Shown here: positions 38,629 through 47,700 of the stretch, piece by piece
Numbering within the stretch: the first letter of the stretch is position 1
How the letters are laid out: each line of letters begins with the position of its first letter
Source: Anas platyrhynchos
Lineage: Eukaryota > Chordata > Aves > Anseriformes > Anatidae
Length of the DNA stretch: 64,000 bases
Assembly (NCBI RefSeq): GCF_047663525.1
Contig: NC_092587.1
Span: 142,533,001 to 142,597,000 of the forward strand
Reading direction: 5' to 3'
The notes under the pieces: model-generated
What the model was told of the DNA's origin: nothing
The model's database searches: none
The model's input: only the letters and a program-made list of their open reading frames with translations
Position numbers and translations under genes: made by a program

Positions 38629-40404
38629 CTGAGTAAGGAAGAAAAGAGTTACCAAACCACCACCGTCGAATATTAGAGGCAGCCATTTAACATTTACCAG
38701 CACAAAAAAAAGTTACTTTTTCTTTTTATGGGCTACATTCTCGTTTCCAACCAGATTACACAAACCAGAACGAGCATGTTAATAACCACAGAACTGACTC
38801 AAACTGACTTCTCACTTCAAGTCTGTTCTGAAGTAGATTCACAGTAGCACCCAGATAATTTGAATGCAATGCTTCTTCCACAAGAAACAAGCCCATTGCT
38901 GGCTCTCTGATACTTTGGCACTGCATGCAGTTCTTCCTAGTACTACTTTGTGGCTTTCAAACATCTTCTCTACATGAAAAAAAAAAAAAAAACAACTTTG
39001 GCTCTTAGACTTCTAGAGTAGCTACAAGGCTGAGTGCTACACGTTAATGTCTCATGTTGCTTTACATTTTATTTGACAAAATTTAGTCCTATTAGTAACT
39101 CTTCTAGTGAGGTACCACAGGCATAACACATCTAACACATTTCCATTCCTGACTTTCCAACAATAAGAAGTGAAATTAACTTTCAAGCCCCTGAAAAATA
39201 ATTCATGAAAATCACTGTGATTTTTTTTTGGTAATACCATCAAGCATTCGTTTTAGAGATGCGTGAGTAGCACTGAATACCAGACTATGGACTTAGCAAG
39301 TATTAGCCATGGTCACACATGTGGTTTGGAAGTATGACCCATACAGTGCTTATTAAGCTCAAGAAGCACTGAAATTAGAGGAGTTTTTGTTCACTACTAT
39401 CACAACCATTGCCAAAGATTGTTTTTAAGTGCTAAGCAGCACTTACAATATTCACATTCTGCAAACTAGACCTTCCTTTTTACAACCAAGCACTGCCAAG
39501 GGGCAGATCCAATTCATGAAGCAATTATCAGTGTTTTGAAACCAGTCGATGTAATTTTGCTGTGCTGCAGACTAGTCTTGCTGTTACATGGAACCAGCAG
39601 ACACCTGTGCTGAGCCCTCGGAAGAACAGATGAAGAACTGCTGACCTAAATTAGTCACCCTTCACTATGCCAGGACTGCTCTGTAACAACCACTTCTCCA
39701 TTCAAGACACTCGGTGTTGGCTTTGAGAAACAACACGCACAATTATTCCTACTCCACGCATACTGTGGATACAAAACGTCAAATCACAGACTCACAGAAT
39801 TGTTTAGGTTGGAAGAGACCTCCGAGATCCCAGAGTCCAACCTCTGACCTAACGCTAACAGTCCCCACTAAACCATATCCCTAAACTCTACATCTAAACG
39901 TCTTTTAAAGACCTCCAGGGATGGTGACTCCACCACTTCCCTGGGCAGCCTAGTGAAACTTTGGTGCACTGAAGCGTGACTTTAATCATCCTGAAATTAA
40001 ATACAAGTAGTAAAGATGAATTCTGTTTCAAATTGCTATATGTAAAAATGAAGAGTTGCTTTTACAAGGCAACATTGAAAACCATAATAAATAACATTTC
40101 CAAAGATTAATAAGGTAAACGACAACTCATGAGTTACCAGTAACTGAAATTAGCCCAAAGCAAGAACATATCCAGAAATAAATCACGGTATGATGTGGTC
40201 TTTCAAGCCAAGCATTTCCTGTATTTCCCCAGCAGTTAACAGGTTTAGGATGTGCCTCCCCTGCCCGTTTCAAGCCTCAGCCTCACCCGGGCTTTAAATT
40301 CCTCTGCCGCCCGGCACCCAGCAACCCCCCCCGGCCACCACCCGGCGAGAGAAACCCCTCCAGGCCCCGCGGGGCCTTATCCCCCCCCTTCGCCCCTCAC
40401 CCAC
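38629..40404 (-). other. TGFBRAP1: TGFBRAP1 intron 1
   Basis: About 1.8 kb between the inferred non-coding exon 1 and the first coding exon. It contains one CR1 3' fragment (39783-39955) and the downstream half of the GC-rich island. Confidence 0.6.
39783..39955 (-). mobile_element. CR1 LINE 3' fragment in TGFBRAP1 intron 1
   Basis: CACAGAATTGTTTAGGTTGG, AAGAGACCTCCGAGATCC and CTAACAGTCCCCACTAAACC ending GACTCCACCACTTCCCTGGG: reverse complement of the same CR1 subfamily as the element at 40.8 kb. Confidence 0.93.
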
Positions 40405-40540
40405 CTGCGAGCGCCGAGCGGCGCCGCTCCGGGATCCGCGGCCGGGCCGGGCCGGGCCTCGCTGGGGCTCCGCCGGCCGCGGGGAGGGGAGGGGCGGGCG
40501 CCGGGCTTCCGGTACCGCGCCCCGCCCCGCCCGCTGCCTT
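40405..40540 (-). other. TGFBRAP1: TGFBRAP1 probable non-coding exon 1 (5' limit approximate)
   Basis: Inside a GC-rich island the minus strand shows a consensus donor, GCAG followed by GTGGGTGAG, so an exon would end at 40405. The first coding exon begins at an acceptor (38628) only 17 nt before the ATG, so an upstream non-coding exon is required. This is the best placed candidate, giving a first intron of about 1.8 kb. The transcription start is not visible; 40540 is a placeholder just below the CACGTG palindrome. Confidence 0.55.
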
Positions 40541-40556
40541 CCCGTCACGTGACGGG
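40541..40556. promoter_or_regulatory. CLEAR/E-box palindrome (TFEB/MiT/USF-type site)
   Basis: CCCGTCACGTGACGGG is a perfect 16-bp palindrome. It contains GTCACGTGAC (40544-40553), the CLEAR consensus bound by TFEB/TFE3/MITF, which co-regulate lysosome and autophagy genes; USF1/2 and ATF-like factors can bind the same core. It lies about 140 bp upstream of the inferred exon 1 donor of TGFBRAP1, an endosomal tethering gene. Confidence 0.7.
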
Positions 40557-40568
40557 GCGGGCAGGCGG

Positions 40569-40595
40569 CCGTTGGAGCCGTTGGAGCCGTTGGGG
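40569..40595. repeat. Three tandem copies of CCGTTGGAG
   Basis: Two exact copies and one with a final G for A, directly beside the CACGTG palindrome. Each copy carries a CCGTTGG-like MYB half-site (CNGTTG). Confidence 0.9.
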
Positions 40596-40600
40596 TGGGC

Positions 40601-40725
40601 GTGGGGGTCCCAGCCCTGAGGTGCCCGAGGCCAGGCTGGGGGAGGTGTCCCTGCACATGGCGGGGGGAGCTGGGTGGGCTTTGAGGTCCCTTCCAACCCA
40701 AATCACTGTGACTCTGTGGATGTAA
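40601..40725 (+). mobile_element. CR1 LINE 3' tail fragment in the intergenic promoter region
   Basis: GAGGCCAGGCTGGGGGAGGT, GTCCCTGCACATGGCGGGGG and GAGGTCCCTTCCAACCCAAA ending TCACTGTGACTCTGTGG match the last about 110 bp of CR1, including the terminal motif. Confidence 0.85.
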
Positions 40726-40804
40726 ATAAACGTTACGTTGCTTGTACAATTAAGTTATTGTTAATATTCCAAAATTGAATTCATAAGTAATACAACTATC
40801 TTAA

Positions 40805-41434
40805 GAGCTGGATGTATTCGGTTGAATATGAGCCAGCAGAGTGCTCAGGTGGCCAAGAAGGCCAACGGCATCCTGGCTTGTATCAGAAACAGCGTGACCA
40901 GCAGGGCTAGGGAGGTGATCGTCCCCCTGTACTCGGCTCTGGTGAGGCCGCACCTCGAGTACTGTGTTCAGTTTTGGGCCCCTCGCTACAAGAAGGACAT
41001 GGAGGTGCTTGAGCGGGTCCAGAGAAGGGCGACGAAGCTGGTGAGGGGCCTGGAGAGCAAGTCCTACGAGGAGCGGCTGAGGGAGCTGGGCTTGTTCAGC
41101 CTGGAGAAAAGGAGGCTCAGGGTTGACCTTACTGCTCTGTATAAGTACATTAAAGGAGGCTGTAGTGAGGTGGGGGTTGGCCTGTTCTCCCATGTGCCTG
41201 GTGACAGGACGAGGGGGAATGGGCTTAAGTTGTGCCAGGGGTGTTTTAGGCTGGATATTAGGAAGAACTTCTTTACTGAGAGGGTTGTGAGGCATTGGGA
41301 TGGGCTGCCCAGGGAAGTGGTGGAGTCACCATCCCTGGAGGTCTTTAAAAGCCGTTTAGATGTAGAGCTTAGGGATATGGTTTAGTGGGGACTGTTAGTG
41401 TTAGGTTAGAGGTTGGACTCGATGATCTTGAGGT
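40805..41434 (+). mobile_element. Young CR1 LINE 3' end (ORF2 C-terminal region open)
   Basis: An uninterrupted 187-codon frame (40822-41385) encodes the CR1 ORF2 C-terminus: [69 protein letters not shown] and [19 protein letters not shown]. The frame has no stop or shift, so the copy is young, but it is 5'-truncated and cannot move by itself. Its normal 3' end is cut short where the CCCTT array begins. Confidence 0.95.
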
Positions 41435-41521
41435 CCCTTCCCTTCCCTTCCCTTCCCTTCCCTTCCCTTCCCTTCCCTTCCCTTCCCTTCCCTTCCCTTC
41501 CCTTCCCTTCCCTTCCCTTCC
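41435..41521. repeat. Pure (CCCTT)n pentanucleotide array, about 17 units
   Basis: 87 nt with no interruption, beginning inside the CR1 3' motif GAGGTCCCTTCC and ending 80 nt before the C2orf49 start codon. The minus strand is (AAGGG)n, a homopurine tract with GGG runs every five bases, so it fits the G-quadruplex pattern and also a triplex-forming mirror pattern. Confidence 0.97.
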
Positions 41522-41600
41522 GCCCTTCTCTGACGCCACTTCCGCCCTCAGCCCCGCCCGGCGGCCCCTCAGCGGCCGGAAGCGGTGCCGGCGGCACAAG
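41522..41600 (+). promoter_or_regulatory. C2orf49 core promoter and 5' UTR with ETS-like and YY1-like sites
   Basis: CpG-rich, TATA-less. CACTTCCG (41537-41544) and CCGGAAGC (41576-41583) are ETS-type sites on opposite strands. AAGATGGCGGC (41598-41608) is a textbook YY1 element and includes the start codon. This pattern is typical of housekeeping promoters; the exact start of transcription is not visible. Confidence 0.65.
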
Positions 41601-41729
41601 ATGGCGGCGCAGCGGCGGGGCTGGGCGGGCGCTGTGGCGGCGGAGCGGCCGCTGGGGCGCTCGGCCTCGGAGCTGCTGCTGCACCCGGAGCTGCTCTCGG
41701 AGGAGTTCCTGCTGCTCACCCTCGAGCAG
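41601..41729 (+). CDS. C2orf49: C2orf49 exon 1 (start codon)
   Basis: 43 codons from ATG at 41601 to CTCGAGCAG/GTGGGG. The conserved part is [20 protein letters not shown]. The GC-rich first 22 codons ([20 protein letters not shown]...) are longer than and unlike the mammalian N-terminus. No other in-frame ATG exists in the exon. Confidence 0.92.
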
Positions 41730-44700
41730 GTGGGGCGGCCCCGCAGGGGGGCGCGGCCCTGCCCGGGGCCGGGGGGGGGAGGTCGGCCTCGGGCCCCAGT
41801 GGTTGCCATGTGGGAGGTTTTGCCCCAGCCCCTCTCTGGGCTCGCCGGTCGGGCGCACCAGAAGCACTCAGGGAAGAAATAATTAAAAAATAATGTAAAA
41901 AAAAAGGAATGTTGTGCTCTGTAGGTTGGATACTTGCTTAAAAGAGGTGTGCAGCCTGAGAGTTGCCCCCCTTGTTCTCATAGGGGCTGCGTCTGAGCCC
42001 TGCTCCTGTGGTTGCTAAAGAATAATTTATCAAACTGTGTGTGTGTCTGTGAGGCAGCATTTACGTACAACAGTAGTTACCTGTGGACAGTCGATCTCCT
42101 CTGTTAAGGCTGGTGCATGCATACTCAGTGAGCTAAAGGGAACACGTCCTTCACGGTCAGCAGAGATAATGTTTAACTGCATGCTATTGAAAAATCTGAG
42201 TTTGAAAGTGACTTATAGCCCACTTTGTAGCTTCAGTTGATGTACTGAAGTACTGATGTACTTGCTACTGCCTTATCTGCAACATTAGGGGAATGAAACA
42301 ATCTTCTAAGGCTTTTACGTGAGATTGCTCAACTTTGTATGCTCTTGTTCACATAGTTTATGTGCACAACAGTACAAATTTTGAGCCCCTATCAGAAGTT
42401 ATAAAGCATTTCTGCTGCTCATTGGAGCAGCAGAAACTTGCCCTGTTTTCAGTGGCCTGTGTTTGCGTGACATTACTGTTTCTTTCTCTTAATAAATTTG
42501 GTAGAAGGTAGCAAAATTTGTTTTCACATCCTTGTGTATGTTCAGAAAGAAAATCTGTGTGCTTTTATAACTGACAGTGACAAGAAGTCTCTCTGAGCAA
42601 CTCACATGTTGGGAACTGGTGCAGAAGCAGAGTTCCGCATCTGGGAATTTGAACTGCTTTATGTTCTAGTTGCCTGGTTTTTGGAGGTACAAAAGAGAGC
42701 TCTGGCTTTGTAGTTGGATGTAGGGAAACATGTTTAAGAGTGCATGAAAACCTTGGTTAACTTCATTTTCTTGTGTAACTCTTTTTATTGGGAAAACTTG
42801 CAGGCCTTGCATAGCAGTGGACTGTGGAGGTTATCTGTGCAAGCAAAGGTGCCGGTCACAGCTAGGTTCAGCTGTCTGACAGTGATGAAAACAGCCCATT
42901 GCACACCAAAACTTCAACCAGTGGTACTTCCACAAGTGGTACTGCTCAAATCTGCTTTACAAAGAGTGGCAGCGGCAGGAAGCAAAGAGAGGCCGTGCAG
43001 GAGTAGCCAGATGAGGAGATGTGAGGAGAATGGGGAAACAGGACTCATGAAAAATTAGATTTTGGGGACGTGGCTGGTGATGGGCTCTGGAAAGCAGATG
43101 TGCCTCTGAGTGGGCTCCAGCCTGTGGAGGGCTCTTGCTGGAGCAGGAAAAAACCTCATGGAGACTGGTCTGTGGAGAAACCCATTCTGGAGCAGAAGAA
43201 AATGAATTAGAATCAAGGAACAGAGGAAGAAAATGCATACGAAGTAAGAAACGGCAGAAAGAAACCATTAAACAAACACACAGGGAAACACCTCTCCTCC
43301 CTTCCTGGTCTCAACTTCTCTTCTTTCTGATGTGGATTGCTGTCAGTCCTTCTCAGTTCCTTGCCTGAGGAGGGAGAGGATCTCTTCACAAAGCTCCTCA
43401 TGTGCTTTCTCCTCTGCGTCCTTTTTTGTGTCTCCTGTCCCTAGTGGCTGCTGCCCTTCATTAAAGGTCTATTTGAGCAGAAGCACCGTGTCCTTCTCTG
43501 CTTGGTTGAAGCTTTGGTGTGCAGTGGGTTGTTTTCAGAGTTGTTTTCAGAGTTATCAGCTGTCACTGGCACAGGGCATTTCCTTGCCTCCCATGGAGGT
43601 CACCCCTACAGCCAGCCCCCTCAGCACTGACACCCTGGCATTTATGCCAAATTCACTACTTCAGAATGGCTTTTGAAAATGAAATTTGGCCACTGTTTTT
43701 GCTCTGAATTTGTCACAATAATCACTTTTTTTTTTTGTTCTGTTCCCCACAGAAGAACATTCTCGTCAAAAATGATGTGAAGATGGACAAAGATGGCCTC
43801 ACTGATCTCTACATTCAACATGCTATTCCGTTGCCTCAGCGTGACCTACCCAAAAGTCGATGGGGGAAAATGATGGAAAAGAAAAGACAGCAAAATGAAC
43901 TGAAAAGTGAAAATAAGAGGTAACTTGGCTTTCAATGGGATAGATCTGGAGAACTTAGGAAAATGCAGTTAGTTTGGTCTTCATCTGGCTGACATCTAAA
44001 ACTTGTACAAGTTTTGAACATTGTTACAGTTTAGCAGGAATGCTGTCACAGCCTGTGTCAGAAGTGTTGGATCCTCCTACGCCAATAATAGGGAAAAAGG
44101 GTTATCTTTTTTGTCATCTAAATGTTATTAATAGCATCTAGCTTATAGTACTTGCTTTTTATTGCTATGTTTCAAAATAGTTTATCAAGAAAAAAAATCA
44201 TGATTGTTTTCACCTTATAATTGTTAAATAATAATAATCGTGTTTACAGTGTTAAGACAAATACCAGCAGCATATTTAACTGTGATTGCTCACTGAACGG
44301 GTTTGGTCTGCTGAGTCAGGAATGTGTGCTGCAGCAGTTTTGTGTGTCCAGTTAAAAACTAACGCCTCCTTTCTGAAAGTGTTCTGCCTTGTGTTCAAAA
44401 CCTTTATGTTTGGATTTGATCAGAAAGCAAAATCTTCCTAAGAAGTTTATTAACAGAATGTTTTCTTCCCCAAACCTTCTCCCTGCCCAAGACTTTAACT
44501 TTGACGTGCATGGGTGGCAAGTCTGATTTAGCTCCATCAGTAAACGCTAAAGGAAAGGTGGACAGAAATTCTCATTGTGCTTTTTGCACTATTACAACTT
44601 GTTTCATATTTTCATAATTTCGTAAGTCTTACAGAGGTTTCTAACAAGGAAGAACTAAACAAATTCTGGCATGTGATTTTTTTTTTAAAGCAGTGTCTAG

Positions 44701-47700
44701 GGTACTGATTTGTCTTATTATGTCTTTTTTTCCCCACGTGCTTAAAAGGCCTGTTTGTAGAGTGGTCCGTTTGTGACTTGAAGATAAAAGCATGAGGTTA
44801 GTGTTCAAATAATAAGACACTGTTAGTGTGCTGAAATAGGTGCAAAAGAATTTTTTATCAGAGAACTAAAGATAGCGGGGAGGATGTTTTTGAGAGAAGG
44901 CAGCTGTGTTAATTTTTAGATGGGAGAATGGCTTCATCCTTATGTCATACGTAGAGTAAGTTTAGGAGCTGTTAATTTGATGCAATAAAACTCAGTAAGG
45001 GTCAAACCTATTTTTACTAGGGAAATGGTCAGTAAAAGTAGATATTTTTAATCCACCAGTCTGCTTTTCTTTTCCACTTGCCGCTCCCAGAGAACCAGGA
45101 GCAGGTAATCAAATTTCAGCATGTTCAGTAAGTAAAAGTTGCACAGAGAAAACTTCAGTTACAGTATGGTCATGGGAAGAATCGTGGAAGTTTGGTGATC
45201 TTTGTGGATGTTAAAACAGTATGGTTTTCCTCGTAGCTGTGTTTGTCAGCTTAAGGAGAATTGGTGTCATGCCATTGTGAAGACACGGAAGTAGACCTTG
45301 GCATTTGTGTTTTTCAAAACAAGAAAATCCGAGGCCATTATGGGGCTGTAAGTTATGTGCAAGTCAGAGATAAACTGAACTAAAAGTACAATTACTTACT
45401 CAAAGTCAGATAAGCTGATTCATCATTTGAATAACAGGAGCTGTCTGCTGCATTCCACCGTGGGAAGGCTCTGCTTTCCAGAGCATGCTCGGGTTACTGC
45501 AGGGCTTGGAGACGCTCAGCAGAGCTCGGTGTGTAGTTGCATACCTCTAATAGCTGCAGATAGGAGGTAAAAACACATTAATAACTTCAATTGAAATTTA
45601 AAACTCAGTGTTGAGGACTGTGTTCAGTTTTACTGCTGGTGATTGCTGGCATGTCCTAAAAGACTTGCTGAGTTGCAGTATCATGTTATACCTCAATAAT
45701 ATAATGTAATATCTGAGGTGAGTGTTGAAACATCTTATTTCTGAATTTTGAGTGTGCAGGCAATCACTCTGAATAAGAACAAATGCACTGTATCCAACCT
45801 CAAACGTTTCAGAAAGTATTTGTGTTTAGGGACAGCTATTTTGCAGAAACATCTGTAAGAGCATCTTGACTGCTGGAAGGAGGAGGACTGTTTGCATCTC
45901 AAAATGTATGTGTAATTTCTGAAGTGCTATGGAGTCTGAAGAATCTCAGCCACAAACTCATTCTCTGGGAGCTCTGTGGCTGTGCATGCTCTGGGCTGTG
46001 GCCTTGGTAGAGCTGATAATTTTTTCATTGTCACTTGACAGGCCACTTCAGCATCCTCTGAGGACTGCCAATGCACTGAAAATACTGAGTTCAGCATATA
46101 GTGTGGCACTCGTGACCAGTTTCTAAAACATTAGCAGACAAGATGATCACCTGCCTGTTTTTTTTTTTTTTTAGCAGAGTGGATACTTAGAGTAATCAGG
46201 AGCCAGGACCTAAAACCTACACTTCTTGCTGGTTTTAGGGTGTTACATTAAGTACCAGGCTGGGCTAGACAAGGAAAATTTTTTGTTCAATTGTCCTCAT
46301 GGTCAGGAGCTGTTCCAGAGCTGACTGCATGAGTGATCTGAATAATCATTTGAAAAAGCAGAAACCCTGCTTGCTTGTGTAGAGAAGTTCTTGCTTCCTC
46401 TAGCAAATCTTGAGTTCTTTACCATGCACTACACAATAAACATCAGGATTAGAGCATGCCCATCATTCAGCTTGGCTTATAGTGTGGTTTGAGCACTTCC
46501 CCAGAATTTAGGAGATGTGCATTAAAATTTAGGTTTCACGGAGTGTCTTGTGGAAAGGAACACCATCTCAAACTGTTTATTTTCAGCTGTTATGGCTTCA
46601 GTATCCTCCCTCGGAAGAGTGCTGTTTAACGTAAGTCCTACTCTGAAGCTTTTAAGCATTCTCTACTTAATGTAAATAAAACGAATGTCACACCTCAGGT
46701 TCTGTGTTTGTCTGCGAGCCACCTATCTAAAAATTAGATGTGACAATGCTTGATGGTACGGTGTCCAGTTTTCTTTTGGAACTTGCCCAAAGTGCTTCTC
46801 TGGGAGTGTTATCTCTATTGTAGCATGTGGTCACCTGTACAAGTGCTACAACTCTAAAATTCAGTAGCATAGATAACAATCCAGGTAGAATCATAGTTCT
46901 TGAATTACTAGTCTTAAAGCTTAACTTAAAAAAAGAAAAAATCTCCTGAGGGGGAAAAATATACTTTAAATTAAGGAAGGTGACTGAAAAAAGGTATAAA
47001 ATCCCCTCTTTCACATAGTTTATAAACTAGTTTTCCAAAAAGGCTGCTGGGGAATGTTTTTTTTTGTTGTTGTTGTAGTGTTAAGTCTTAGACAAAGCCA
47101 AAGTGAGCAAAGAGTATCATGCTTTATTTTTGAGGCATGTATCAGCTTTTTAGGCTTTTCAAGTGAAGTTGTACTCCTTAATATAACAGATATGTTAAAT
47201 ACTGCTATTGTTTCAGTGAAACCTTATCTACTGTCTGTCTGAACGCTCCTTGGAAGTTAGTCATGTTTTGTAGAAGCTCTTCTATAGACCACAGTTATGT
47301 AGATACAACCCAAAGAGCTGTCTGATCCCTTAATTTCATTTGGTACATTTGTTAAGGTCTTTGTGTCTATCAGTTCTGGGAAGCTGATGAATAAAAAAAG
47401 AGGAGGCTTGTGTGATGTGTATTGTTGTGAACAGATAGTAAGGTAGAAGCAAATCTGAAGAAAAGCTGAACTTTCTTTTGCTCTGTGAGGCCCTAAACTG
47501 TTACTCCTTTCATTCCAGAAATCTCTGGTCTTGACAGAAATTGTACACGAGATGTATCATTTCTTATTTTAACATGTGAAGTTTTCAGCAGCTACTAATC
47601 TAATGTTTCAGATCAAACAACTGAAACCTCTATTTGTGGCTTCTTCTAAAGTCTGTACATATATCTAACATCAATATTGTCAAATTAATGAATGTATTTC

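Larger units (their letters stand above)
40240..40600. promoter_or_regulatory. CpG-rich promoter island of TGFBRAP1
   Basis: Dense CpG and GC-box-like CCCGCCCC/GGGGCGGG runs contrast with the AT-rich flanks. Contains the inferred exon 1 donor, the CACGTG palindrome and a three-copy CCGTTGGAG tandem repeat (40569-40595). Position between divergent genes TGFBRAP1 and C2orf49 fits a shared promoter. Confidence 0.75.

Noticed and set aside
40252-40749. Long GC-rich ORFs on both strands of the promoter island
   Set aside because: Stop-poor because of CpG richness; Pro/Arg/Ala-rich without homology, and the region is promoter and non-coding exon.
41369-41882. ORFs of 146-165 codons with repeated FPSLP or GREGK units
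   Set aside because: Translations of the pure CCCTT array and the GC-rich C2orf49 exon 1 in wrong frames.
43520-43556. Duplicated GTTTTCAGAGTT segment in C2orf49 intron 1
   Set aside because: A single short tandem duplication with no further structure.
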